From: Megamerina dolium
Lineage: Eukaryota; Arthropoda; Insecta; Diptera; Megamerinidae
DNA length: 64,000 bases
Reading direction: 5' to 3'
Assembly (NCBI GenBank): GCA_963854835.1
Contig: OY978526.1
Location: forward strand, 60,946,649-61,010,648
Part shown: positions 1 to 10,319 of the stretch, in pieces
Numbering within the stretch: the first letter of the stretch is position 1
Layout of the letters: each line of letters opens with the position of its first letter
Notes under the pieces: generated by a model
Seen by the model: the letters and a program-made list of their open reading frames with translations, nothing else
Database searches by the model: none
Told to the model about the DNA's origin: nothing
Position numbers and translations under genes: made by a program

Positions 1-69
1 CCAATGGATTTGTTGTGTAATCCTTGTGATGTACGAGAAATTGTCTTTTCGTAAGGTAGCTACTAAGTA
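1..69 (-). mobile_element. Jockey RT fragment, left half
   Basis: The first bases are nearly identical to the - strand Jockey reverse-transcriptase region at about 12351-12415 of this window. The match stops at AGCTACTAAGTA (58-69) and resumes at 1373, so this is one half of a Jockey fragment split by a later LINE insertion. The element runs off the left edge, so its extent is unknown. Coding potential is limited to a short piece of RT. Confidence 0.8.
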
Positions 70-1372
70 GGTAGGTAGGTAGGTAGAATGGTAGCAAATA
101 AAATGCCGTTGTGAGCCATAAATCTCGCTAAGACCTACTGAGTGTTGAAGGATATGTTACAACCAGCCGGAGTTGTTTATGAACTGAAGAATATGGGAGA
201 TCTCTATTTTAGATACCTGTCCTAGGTTATCAAAGAAAAGGCTACCTAAGGATGTTAATCGGTTTCTGGATAAGACCGGGCATTTGCACAAGAAATGCTC
301 TACCGTCTCCTTAGCGGTTATGTCGTTGCAGCTTCTGCAATGGTCGTTGTGCGGGATACCCATTTTCTCCGCATGTGTACCAATGGCCCAGTGGCCTGTG
401 CATACTGCTATTAGTTTGTGTGCGACGGCCCTAGATCTACTCAGAAGGCTCCTTGTCCTCTTCTCGCTGTAGTCTGGCCAGGTGGTTTTTGAAATTGTTC
501 AGGTCGTGGTGCTAGTCCATTTTCGCTGCGCTTTGTTTAGGTAGTGTTTTTGAATAATCCCCTTGGCTTCAGCTAGAGGAACACCTACATCGGCATAGGG
601 TGTTCGTTCACTGTCTGCAGATGAGCCCCTACGAGCTAGCTCATCAGCATTCTCGTTGCCTGCGATTCCCTTGTGTCCTGGAACCCAGATAACTGATACT
701 TCGAGGTAGCAGATATTACGGTTATTATTTGTTTACACTCTCCGACCAGCTTTGAGCTAACAGTTGGCGCGGCTAGCGCCTTTATAGCTGCCTGGCTATC
801 GGACAGAATTGTTGCCTTTCCATTTATGTTCCTTTGTTGGAGCAATTCGCATGCTTGCGGAATTGCGTATACCTCCGCCTGGAACACACTGCAATAAGAA
901 GGTAGTTTTACGGACGTTGATATTTCTAAGGTCTCCGAATAGATTCCTGCTCCAACTCCAGAGTCCATTTTGGAACCATCAGTGAAAATGTGTGTATCCC
1001 TACCAGTCAGGATCCCGCCTTTCTTCCACTCATTTCTACATGGAAATACGGCCTTGATGCCTCTCTCAAAAGCCAGCTTGCGAGGACAGAAGTCCGTCCT
1101 GTTGTCAACTAAATCTATTGGTACATTCCTAAGGATGCTACTGTGTCCTTGTTGAGTACACTTCCAACATCCAGATTCCCTGAGTCTGAGTGCCGTTTGC
1201 GATGCAGTACATAGTATGTGCAAGTCAATTGGAAGGAGGTTCAAAATAGGATCCAAGGCCGCTGCAGGGCAGGTGCGACAGGCCCCAGTGGCCCCAACGC
1301 ACGCAGTGCCCTGAACTTTCCGTAGTTTATTGGTGTTATAGTTCTTCCGTAGAGCTTCCCACCAAACTACAG
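70..1372 (-). mobile_element. 5'-truncated RNase H-bearing LINE (LOA/I-like)
   Basis: This insertion is flanked by a perfect 12-bp direct repeat, AGCTACTAAGTA at 58-69 and 1373-1384, the hallmark of target-primed reverse transcription. On the - strand it carries the end of the reverse transcriptase, an RNase H domain and a C-terminal Cys/His motif. Its 3' end (left side, about 68-86) is a run of GTAG units, that is CTAC repeats on the element strand, in place of a poly(A) tail. The 5' end is cut inside ORF2. LINEs with RNase H after RT and simple-repeat tails are typical of the I/LOA group. I infer that group and cannot place the clade more exactly. Confidence 0.8.
157..1372 (-). pseudogene. 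LINE ORF2 C-terminus: RNase H and zinc-finger remnant
   Basis: Reading the - strand, an open stretch to about 690 encodes an RNase H type I domain. Visible motifs are the first catalytic Asp in TDGSKMD, the Glu region in VFQAEVYAI and the second Asp in LSDSQAAIKAL. After about 690 the frame breaks. A further open piece at 363-157 carries CRSCNDITAKETVEHFLCKC, the C-terminal CCHC-like motif found after RNase H in LOA/I-type elements. The longest open frame in this area begins at 1538, but its first part is translated SINE and Jockey DNA, so that start is not a real gene start. Non-functional. Confidence 0.8.
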
Positions 1373-1418
1373 AGCTACTAAGTAATGAGGAGACATTTGC
1401 AGGCAGTAATAGTTTGAG
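1373..1418 (-). mobile_element. Jockey RT fragment, right half
   Basis: Continuation of the fragment at 1-69. AATGAGGAGACATTTGCAGG and the following bases match the Jockey RT at about 12417-12450. It is cut at about 1418 by the SINE pair. Confidence 0.75.
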
Positions 1419-1419
1419 T

Positions 1420-1540
1420 GAGTGCCGTAGCTCAGTGGTTAGTGTGTTCGCCTTCTGATCTGTAGGTCGTGGTTCAATTCCCGGCTGATGCATAACAAAT
1501 TTAATATCGATAAGATTTTTCTTTCGAATGGTACCCACTT
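1420..1540 (+). repeat. tRNA-derived SINE, head fragment (copy 1)
   Basis: The copy starts with a tRNA-like head. A box A-like TAGCTCAGTGG is followed about 35 bp later by a box B-like GGTTCAATTCC, then by the family-specific body beginning GCATAACAAATTTAATATCG. It matches copies at 34455, 40256 and 57369 in this window. The anticodon-loop position reads CTTCTGA, loosely like a tRNA-Arg(UCU) loop, but the parent tRNA is not certain. It is truncated after about 120 bp and abuts an inverted copy. Confidence 0.8.
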
Positions 1541-1676
1541 GTCAAGTTGTTATTGTCGGAAGAAATGCCAATTGCTTACCAAATAGTTACCGTTCGAAAG
1601 AAAAATCATTTCGATATTAAATTTGTTATGCTTCAGCCGGAGATTGAACCCACGACCTACAGATCAGAAGGCTGAT
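1541..1676 (-). repeat. tRNA-derived SINE, head fragment (copy 2, inverted)
   Basis: On the - strand this repeats the same tRNA-like head (box B and the anticodon region, ending near GGCTGAT) and the GCATAACAAATTTAATATCG body. With copy 1 it makes an imperfect palindrome of about 255 bp. The 5' tip of the head, including most of box A, is missing. Confidence 0.8.
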
Positions 1677-1860
1677 ATTTATATATATATATAAATATGG
1701 GGCTAGCGCAATCCTTGTTGAACTTATCGCAAATCAACTCACTGGCTGTCATGTAGTTTGATCTGATCGCTATGTGATGTTACTTTTATTTGTTAATGAG
1801 GAGTAGTCATGTAGCTTGCTCTGCTTACTATGTGATGGCGCCTTCATTATTATTAATGAG
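1677..1860. repeat. Short TA tract and two imperfect 58-bp repeats
   Basis: A TATATATA-rich piece (about 1677-1697) is followed by two imperfect direct repeats starting TCATGTAG at 1749 and 1807, period about 58 bp, each running into TTAATGAG. They sit directly upstream of the RTE-like endonuclease frame and could be its 5' untranslated repeats. No coding content seen. Confidence 0.5.
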
Positions 1861-1925
1861 AGCCCTCCACGTTGCGACTACCGGGCAACGGCCTCCTGGT
1901 ATCCGCTGGGAGGCGCCTGAAGTGA

Positions 1926-3104
1926 GTGGCAAAAATCTCCTCGACTAGAGGTTGTGCGTTGTGCGCCTCTATCCAGCTGGTTGATGTCCTCGAAAAATAC
2001 AGAGCTGACATCACCGCTCTCCAGAAAATGCGATGGACGGGACAGAGCTGCTCCAAAAGAGCCAAGAGCAAGAGACTACGACATCTTGTCTCACAGTTCA
2101 CGCCTGTGAACGAACGGCTGGCCACAATCCGCATCAAGGCAAAATTCTTTAACATCAGCCTTATATGTGCCCACGCTCCGACGGATGAGAAGGACAATGT
2201 GACCAAGGAGAGCTTCTTTCAGCGCCTCGAAGAAGCTTATGACCGCTGCCCCCGCCACGATATCAAAATCGTGCTTGGCGACTTTAATGCCAGGGTGGGC
2301 AAGGAAGGTACCTTTGGTCCAACTGTCGGAAAATTCAGCCTCCATCAGAACACCTCCGATAACGGAATAATGCTGATCGACTTCGCCGCAGCACGAAACA
2401 TGGTAATTGGTGGTACCAGATTCCAACATCTCGAAATCCACAAAGCGACATGGCTGTCTCCAGATCAAAGAACAAGAAACCAAATTGATCATGTGGTGAT
2501 TGACGGAAGGCATGCTTCCAGTGTGATGGACGTGAAATCGATCCGTGGTGACAACATCGACTCGGATCACTACCTTGTTGCAGCTAAGGTGCGCACACGC
2601 CTATGTGTCGCAAATAACAAGAGAAGTCCCACACAGAGAAAGCTCGACGTCAGTAAGCTGCGATCACCAGAGACAGCAGATGCATTTTCCACTCGACTAT
2701 CGGATCTGCTTATGCAGAACACTCCCCCACTTGATGATACATGCGCACGGTGGAGACATATATCCCACTCCATGACTACTGCTGCCGAGGAGGTAATCGG
2801 TTACTACCGGCCTCTGAGGAATGAGTGGTATGATCAGGAGTGTCGCGACGCTACCGCAGAGAAAGACGACGCCTACAGAAAAACCCTGCGTGCAGGCACA
2901 ACGCAAGCTATTAAGGAGCGGTACAGAGAGAAAAGGAGTTCAGAGAGACGTCTTTTCAGGCGCAAGAAGAGGGAGTTGGAAAGACGCCAGTGTGAGGAGG
3001 TAGAGATGTGTACCGACAAGAATGAGCCTCGAAAATTCTTCGAAAAGATCAAGCGCCTGAGTGGAGGTTTAAATCCCGGAGCCTCTTCTTGTCGTGATGG
3101 ATAA
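1926..3104 (+). pseudogene. RTE endonuclease domain (exonuclease-endonuclease-phosphatase fold)
   Basis: The open stretch encodes most of an APE-like endonuclease: ADITALQKMRWTG, the catalytic GDFNARVGKEG motif, RTRNQIDHV, and the terminal SDHYLVAAKVR with its catalytic Asp-His. This domain nicks the target strand to prime reverse transcription. The N-terminal Asn motif is absent and the segment after MRWTGQ is shorter than usual, so an internal loss is likely. The first usable codon is GTG at 1926, which only marks where the frame opens. After residue about 260 comes a basic linker leading to RT. A stop ends the frame at 3104. Confidence 0.85.
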
Positions 3105-3310
3105 GGGAATCTGGTTACAGATGTCCAGAGTGTACTGAGCCTATAGAGGGAACACTTCTCCACGTTACTGAATGGTGATGCTACGAACAATTCCGCCAGT
3201 GGAGGAGATCTCCCAAACTCCCCAATCACGAACGATGGTATGGATGTTGCACCACCCAACCCTGATGAGGTTGAAACGGCCATTTTAAGGCTGAAGAACA
3301 ACATGCCTGC

Positions 3311-4163
3311 ATGCACCAGCTCATAAGTAGAATATGGTCAGATGAAAGCATGCCTGATGATTGGAGGCTCAGTGTTCTCTGTCCCGTACATAAAAAAGGA
3401 AACCCCACAATTTGCGGCAACTACCGTGGAATAAGTCTCCTGAACATCGCATACAAGGTCTTATCAAGCGTATTGTGTGAAAGATTGAAGCCCATGCTCC
3501 ACAACCTAATTGGACCTTATCAGTGTGGCTTGAGACCTGGTAAATCTACCATCGACCAAATTTTCACACTGCGCCAAATCCTGGAGAAGACCCAAGAAAA
3601 ACAGATCGACACACACCACCTATTTGTTGATTATAAAGCCGCTTTCGACAGTCCGGTAAGGGATTACCTCTACGCAACAATGTCTGAGTTCGGTATTCCT
3701 GCAAAGCTCATTCGATTTTGTAGAATAACTCTGCATAACTCCCGTTGTCCAGTGAAAATTGGGAAGGACCTCTCCGCACCGTTTAGTACCGAACGGGGTT
3801 TCAGACAAGGTGATTCGTTATCGTGCGACTTCTTCAATCTTATTATGGAGAAAATAATACGAGCTGCTGATCTACGACATAATGGAACTATCTTCAACAA
3901 AAGTGTCATGCTGTTGGCGTATGCCGACGATATTGACATAATCAGCATGAACACGAGAGCAGTCAGTGCTGCATACTCAGAGTTAGAAAGAGAGTCGCGT
4001 CGAATGGGTCTTACGGTGAACGAGGGCAAGACGAAGTATCTAGTGTCAACAAACAAAGAGTCCCGGCTTCTTGGACAGCACGTCACTGTTGACAAGTACG
4101 CTTTTGAAGTAGTAAGGGAATTTGTCTATCTTGGAACCAGCATTAACAGCAGTAATGACGTCA
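3311..4163 (+). pseudogene. RTE reverse transcriptase fragment
   Basis: Encodes RT fingers and palm: NYRGISLLN, the D of LFVDYKAAFD, RGFRQGDSLS and the catalytic AYADD box (about 3920). The part around DSPVRDYLYATMSEFG lacks the usual residues, and the frame is out of register with the endonuclease. The thumb and C-terminus are missing because the copy stops at SINSSNDV. Residues read from about 4163 to 4273 are translated LOA-like DNA and do not belong to this protein. Confidence 0.85.
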
Positions 4164-4400
4164 GGCGTCTAGCCACAGCTGGGCAATTGCAAAGAACGTG
4201 TTCTGCTGTTTCCTGCTCTTCAAGACAGAGTCGACAGAGATCGTTGTTTACCACACCCATTTTCATGATGTGATAATTAAGTTTACAGTGACCTGTTAGT
4301 AGTTCAGTGTACAGTTTGATGTCTTTTCTGCTGAGGTTCAAGATAGTATCAACCTTAATATGTTCAGGGTCAATGAATCTTTTCGACTGCTGCATGCCCT
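4164..4400 (-). mobile_element. LOA-like LINE 3' fragment fused to RTE copy A
   Basis: From CTAGCCACAGCTGGGCAATT onward this matches the inverted LINE end at about 9534-9680 nearly base for base. On the - strand it encodes the end of RNase H and the CRLCLEEQETAEHVLCNC motif. The junction with RTE at 4163 has no visible target duplication, so a deletion or recombination breakpoint is more likely than a clean insertion. Confidence 0.75.
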
Positions 4401-4954
4401 TCTCTGGTAGTCACCTTGTCGTGGTGTATGGGCTTAATATGAGCTGGAACATGTCTTATGAAAGATTGTGCCATAGTCCAGCAGGTAAACTAAGTACTAC
4501 CTACGACGCACAGGTTGAAAGTAGTTTACTACGATTCCTGGTCAGTCGTTAAGGGCTTGCTAGCAGTCCGAATGGCTTTTATAGCGTCTCGGAGAGTAAG
4601 CAGGTTACCTGCTTAGACACTAGCAAATTGGTCCGCCCTTAGGGGAAGTGCGGCTATTATTTCTGACCAATAGCTGATTTTCAGTACGGTCATGTCTCTG
4701 CTGAATTTGGGTTGCCGAATAGTCGTACGGGGGAGAAGGAAAACTCCCAAGGCAGAGTCCGCTCATGCTACAGACTGTTAAGGCCTAGTCTTGACAGTCT
4801 GTGGCATGGACCGACTCATAAATGACCTAAAATAATCCCCTAAAATCGCGGTGGAACAGCTGTGCTTGCAAACTTGATTGACGGGGTAGAGTCAAGCATA
4901 ATAGCGAACTCTGTACAAGGTCTGGCGAACCTACGGTTTTAATTTGCCTTCCCA
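4401..4954 (+). other. Non-coding leader before LOA-like ORF1
   Basis: No supported coding frame. It lies directly upstream of ORF1 of the + strand LOA-like LINE and is GC-richer than the surrounding host DNA, so I infer it holds that element's 5' untranslated region. I cannot define the 5' end. Confidence 0.4.
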
Positions 4955-6304
4955 TTGGGGGCACCCATGGGTGACCAAAATCCAAGTTTTAATCAAATAC
5001 GAGATCTTATGGATTCTAAATTTGAAAAACAAAATATGGACTGCACACCTTTAAAGGTGCAAAACGAGGGTGAAAGCCTAAAAATTTCAGTGAACAAGGG
5101 GGCACTTGTTCCAAACGTCACTGAAATTACAGTCTACGATCAGCTGCAGGGGGCATCAGGTCCCATATCGACTGAGAACATGGACCAAGACCAGTCGGAG
5201 GGGGCATGCGGCCCTTCTTCCGACAGTCTTGAAAGGATGGACGTCCAACTTAGCCAGGAGTCGGCTAGACCTCACATCACCCTTGAGGAGGAACGCGTTC
5301 TCCTAAGGGAAGACTCGAAAACCGACAGGGTGAAGCTGTCCGGGGCTGGACGCAAGATGCTGAAGGCTTTACTTGACAAGGGCAAACCGCTGGAAACAGC
5401 AAGGTCCTTGGCGAAAAGATCCCGATCGGAAGGCTCCACTCCGACATCGAGCTCCAAGCCGACAAAGCGATTCGCACCTGAGGGTAGGGTTGATAGACCA
5501 TCAACCGTACCTTCGACTGCGCTCGCTGTGCCGGCCTGCGGGGAGATGGAGGCGGTGGTAGCGGTGGCTTCTAAAGAAGTGGCTCCACAAATCGCCCCTG
5601 TGAGCGTTCCCTGTTCGAAGCCAACTCTGGCCTGAAGCTGTCCGCTCTAAGAAGGTCAGGGTTATCCCAAACAATTTCCCGGAGGGCATATGGTCCACTG
5701 AGGATAATGGCAAGGTGCAGAAATGCATCATCGATAGGGTCTACGAGTCCCGCGGTGGCCCGGTGAAGCCTCACTTTGCAGGGTATGGTTTTAAGCCCGG
5801 ATGGTTATCTATTAACTGTCTGGACGACGAAACTGTGGCCTGGTTGAAAGAGATGGTACCAGCCCTGAAGCCATGGGAGGGGACAGATTTAAAAGTTGTG
5901 GACGAGGCAGAAGTGCCGAAGGCCAAAATCTTTGTCGGATACTTCCCTGGCTCATTATCGTGGTAAAATGATCGAATTCTGGGGCAGATTGAGTCACAGA
6001 ACACAGAACACAGAACTGGAACATTTGTGTTAGCGAATGGAGGGTGCTAAACAGGCTTCACAAAGGTGACCTTGTCGAGCTAGCGTTGGCCCTGGACCCA
6101 CAGTCTTCGGAAGTGGTCGAAAAGCTGGGCAACAAAGTCTTTTATGGCTTTGGCAGTGCCCAGCTAAGACCCAGACTTAAGGGTAACAGGGCAAAAGTCA
6201 AGACTGTTGCTGAAGTGCAACCTTCGACTTCGGCGCGGGTCGTGCGGAAGTACATATCCGAAAGCCGAAAACGGTTTCCAGCACCACAAAGCCAGCACCG
6301 ATAG
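4955..6304 (+). pseudogene. LOA-like LINE ORF1 (gag-like), frameshifted
   Basis: The first open segment (4955-5635) is a charged, low-complexity N-terminal region with a basic KRSRSEG patch. It shifts frame near 5630 into a second segment (to about 5966) with KCIIDRVYESRGG and GYGFKPGWLSINC. A third frame (about 6044-6304) follows with LVELALALDPQS. The order and spacing suit the ORF1 of LOA-type elements, in which a nucleic-acid-binding domain follows a variable N-terminus. No CCHC knuckle is visible. At least two frameshifts make it non-functional. The start at 4955 is an ATG in a reasonable context, but another ATG lies 12 bp downstream. Confidence 0.65.
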
Positions 6305-6459
6305 CAGATAGCACCATCTCTGCTCTTTGGTCGGCTCAGGAAATGGGAACGCAAGGATCCGGAGGCCAGGGAAACCTTGCGAAGCACGAAAGGTGGCAAG
6401 GTCCGAAGGGGACAGTCTGGGAAATAATGTCCCAGGCTCCACCTCGAATGCATACTGGC

Positions 6460-9361
6460 AGTTGGAGGCAGCTTAAATGCCTACAAATAAATCTCCACCG
6501 GGCAATAGCAGCCTCATATAGACTCAGTGCCATGGTGGAATAAAATTGTCTGGACTTTGTGGCCATCCAAGAACCATAGGCCGCAAATGGACAAATAAAT
6601 GGTCTGCAGACAAAAACATGTAAGTTGATCTACGACGTAAATGATGACCGACCTAGGGCAGCGTTACTCATCAACAAAAATATTAAATTCCTTCCAATTT
6701 CAGAGCTCCTACAACGTGATCTGGTGGCGATACAGGCAGAAGTGCCCAGTACCAGAGGAAGAAGGATTGTAATACTGGCCTCCTTGTACCTTCCTGGAGA
6801 TGATTGGAGCGAGGTGGTGTCCCAGGAGCTGCAGCAGCTCATGGGTTACTGCCTCACTCGGAATCTTCCATGGGTGATGTGTTGCGACGCTAATGCTCAT
6901 CATACGGTATGGGGAAGCACGGATACAAACACTAGAGGTGAGTCACTTTTTCATTTCATTACTAATAACAACATTGTGGTGTTAAATAGGGGAAATGAAC
7001 CAACTGTAAATGCAATCAGGGGGGATGTGTTAGATCTTACTCTAACCAGTGCATTTATATCTATGAATATTTCTAACTGGAGGGTATTAGATGAAGTTCC
7101 CTTGTCACATCATCGTTATATACGCTTTGACCTGAAAGGGGAAGTTGAAGACATCTTCGAAATTAGATATGCTAGGAAGACCAATTGGTCGCTGTATAAC
7201 TTTTACTCAGAGCAAAATTTAGGGTGCCTAAGTGAGAAAATTAACAATTCTCAAGAACTGGACCTCGAGGCCAGGAAACTTGAAAAAATAATAACTGAAG
7301 CTTTCGAAAAGAGCTACGACTTGGTGGTGATGAAACGTTCTAGGAACGTCCCTTGGTGGAGTGAAGAACTTAACAAGTTACGCACGAAAGCACGTCAGCT
7401 TTTTAATAGATCCAAGTCCAATGGGGACTGGGTATTCTATAAATGTGCCTTAACGGCTTACAATAGCAAACTGAGAGAATCTAAGAGAGATTCATGGAAA
7501 AGGTTCTGCGAGGAGATCGAGGAGATCCCAGTAGCTACGAGACTCCAGAACTCGCTCAAGAAAGATTACTCAGTTGCCCTTTCCACACTTAAAAAGGCAG
7601 ACGGAAATTATATGGGAAGTCTGAAAGAAATGGGACAGTTACTGCTGGACACTCACTTTCCATGCTGTGCCACTTGTGATGAGGACAGTGAAAGCATCGA
7701 GGATATCAGTTTCTTGATGGCTACACGCAGGTCACTATCACTGGCTCGTAAAATTTTTACCGTCAATAAAACTATATGGGCAATCTCCACATTAAATCCA
7801 TTTAAATCTCCAGGTGTTGATGATATTCAACCTTGCCTTCTCCGGCAAGGAGCTGATATATTAGCACCAACTCTAACAAAAATTTTCAGGATAAGCCTGG
7901 AATTACGCGGGGTGCCCAAATCATGAACAAAAGCTAGGGTCGCTTTCATCCCGAAAGCAGGGAAAAAGGCGGATCACACGCCCAAATCCCTTCGGCTCAT
8001 ATGCTTAACATTCTTCCCAGTACATCAGAGAAGTTTATCTTAAAGATACTCCACTCTATACTGAACAATATGCTTACCAGTCAGGCAAATCGACTGAGAC
8101 TGCAATACATTGCCTAACGAGTAAAATCGAACAGGCATTGGAGGGTAAAGAAATAGCTCTTTGTACATCGGTTGACATTACAGGTGGTTTTTATAATGCT
8201 ACTTTCAGGTATATTGAGGAAGGTATGGTCAGGAAGCAAATTCATAGACTGATCATAACATGGGTTCTTAATATGCTGAAAAACAGGACATTAATTTACG
8301 AAATCGGGACAGAAAAATTAATTGTCAAGTCAACCAAGAGATGTCCTCAAGCAGGCATTTTATAGCCGCTCCTATGGTTATTGGTCATTGACGAGCTTTT
8401 ACAAACTCTCGATGATCTCTGATACGAAGTTTAGGGCTTTGCAGATGACTTAATAATTATGGTTAGAGGCAAATTTGACTACCATAACTGAGCGTATGCA
8501 ACTAGTTCTTGACATCACACAAGAATGGTGTCAAGAGAAAGAACTTTCGATAAACCCTAGCAAAATGACGCTAGTATACTTCACGAAGAGGAAGAAGTTG
8601 AATTTAGGGATCTTGAAGTTAGGTGAAACAGAACTAACACTCTCTGAGGAGATGAAATATTTGGGAGTAATCCTGGATAAAACTCTTACTTGGAACAACT
8701 ATTTATCATACATCACGAACAAAGCCCTGAGGGCTACCTTCGCTTGCCAAAGGTTGTATGGTAAAACATGGGGACCACGACCTAAAATGATGGCGTGGTC
8801 TTACAAAACTGTAATAGTACCAATGATCACCTATGCCTCTCTGGCATGGTGGCCGAAGGTAAATCAAATTGGGACTCAGATGATCCTTAACAGGATTCAT
8901 CGAATAGCCTGTTTGAGCGTAACGGGAGCGATGAGAACTAGCCCCACAGTAGCTTTAGGAATAATCACAGGTCTCAATCCTCTACACCTTGTGGTTAAGA
9001 GGACATCAGCCAGTGCAACCATAAATCTTTCGAACTCTATTCACCTGAAATAAGGTAACCTAAAAGGGCATATTAAGATTCTAGACGTAGTCTGGAATTC
9101 GCCGGGCCTCACGGTCTTTGACAGGATGGATAAAAAATTTATATTCTCCAAACTCTGCGAAGTGATCATTCATGATCGCTCAGCGTGGAGAAACAACGAA
9201 ATATTTCTAGATCAGGGCTCACAGTTATGGTACACTGATGGGTCCAAAATGGAAGATGGCAGTGCTGGAGCGGGAATTGTAGGGCCAAATTTCCGGAAGG
9301 CAATTGCAATGGGAAAAATAGCTTTCATTTTTCAGGCTGAGGTCCACGCCTTAGAGCTATC
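6460..9361 (+). pseudogene. LOA-like LINE ORF2: endonuclease, RT, start of RNase H
   Basis: It begins near LKCLQINLHRA, the usual opening strand of a LINE endonuclease, but in-frame TAA (6541) and TAG (6577) follow. The long open part 6625-7926 has the endonuclease core (CCDANAHHTVWGS, then LSHHRYIRF at the catalytic His position) and the start of RT (NPFKSPGVDDIQP). A TGA ends it at 7926. RT pieces continue in other frames, for example GYLGVILD-type palm/thumb sequence at 8475-9053. The YADD box region (about 8430) is damaged. RNase H starts at 9126 (YTDGSKMEDGSAGAG) and is cut at about 9361. Clearly dead. Confidence 0.8.
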
Positions 9362-9377
9362 TGTCTGTTATTATTAA

Positions 9378-10319
9378 GGCTATGATGCACCGCGACCTGA
9401 AGATCTTTTGTGCAGCCTATTCTCTAACTAGCAGATCTCAAGACTATTTATAAATCTTGTCACTGCTGTGGGATTGATTTTAACTGGGTCCCTGGGAACT
9501 TTGAATTCGTTGCCTAGGTAGTATAGTCTGCGCCTAGCCACAGCTGGGCAATTGCAAAGAACGTGTTCTGCTGTTTCCTGCTCTTCAAGACAGAGTCGAC
9601 AGAGATCGTTGTTTACCACACCCATTTTCATCATGTGATAATTAAGTTTACAGTGACCTGTTAGTAGTTCAGTGTACAGTTTGATTTCATTTCCTGCATG
9701 CCCCTCGTGTCCCGGTACCCATATTATAGTCACAGAGTTCCTCTTTGTTAGGGTGTTGAGGAGTTCAAAACATTCCCAAACCAACTTAGATTGGAACGAG
9801 AAACTCATAAGTAATTTTAGAGCTGCCTGACTGTCCGATAGAATGCATATGCTAGTTCCTCGAGTGCCCCTACATAGACATTCTCTGAAATATAGTTCTA
9901 AGGCGTGGACCTCCGCCTGAAAAATGGAAGCTATTTTTCCCATTGCAGTTGCATTCCGGAAATTTGGCCCTACAATTCCCGCTCCAGCACTGCCATCTTC
10001 CATTTTGGACCCATCAGTGTACCATAACTGTGAGCCCTGATCTAGAAATATTTCGTTGTTTCTCCACGCTGAGCGATCATGAATGATCACTTCGAAGAGT
10101 TTGGAGAATATAAATTTTTTATCCATCCTGTCAAAGACCGTGAGGCCCGGCGAATTCCAGACTACGTCTAGAATCTTAATGTGCCCTTTTAGGTTACCTT
10201 ATTTCAGGTGAATAGAGTTCGAAAGCTTTATGGTTGCACTGGCTGCTGTCCTCTTAACCACAAGGTGTAGAGGATTGAGACCTGTGATTATTCCTAAAGC
10301 TGCTGTGGGGCTAGTTCTC
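9378..10319 (-). mobile_element. Inverted second copy of the LOA-like LINE 3' end
   Basis: On the - strand this covers the same region as 8930-9361 and goes on to the element's 3' terminus, which ends with TTAATAATAA-like simple sequence next to the broken + copy. The overlap gives an inverted repeat of about 430 bp per arm. The 5' cut at 10319 touches the mariner derivative. Base differences between the arms are few, so the copies are closely related. Confidence 0.8.
9428..10126 (-). pseudogene. LOA-like LINE RNase H and C-terminal Cys/His domain
   Basis: The 232-aa open frame shows a type I RNase H: YTDGSKMEDGS (first Asp), FQAEVHALEL (Glu), ILSDSQAALK (second Asp) and a degraded WVPGHEGHAGNE (His). 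After it comes CRLCLEEQETAEHVLCNCPA, the CCHC-like motif thought to bind nucleic acid in this LINE group. RNase H removes RNA from the cDNA hybrid. A short deletion is visible because HAGNE runs straight into IKLYTELL. The start at 10126 is an internal Met of the polyprotein. It is open only because the truncation is 5'. Confidence 0.8.

Larger units (their letters stand above)
1855..4163 (+). mobile_element. RTE-type LINE copy A, decayed and 3'-truncated
   Basis: A single-ORF LINE with an apurinic-type endonuclease followed by reverse transcriptase and no RNase H, the arrangement of RTE-clade elements. It is interrupted by a stop near 3102 and by frameshifts and a deletion around 3110-3310. 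It ends abruptly at about 4163 inside the RT, where the sequence switches to an inverted piece of the LOA-like LINE. A second copy at 30705 keeps the missing C-terminal part. Confidence 0.85.

Noticed and set aside
9361..10319. Twin-priming inversion
   Set aside because: The LINE tail lies in the middle of the structure and the arms overlap by about 430 bp, which twin priming does not produce.
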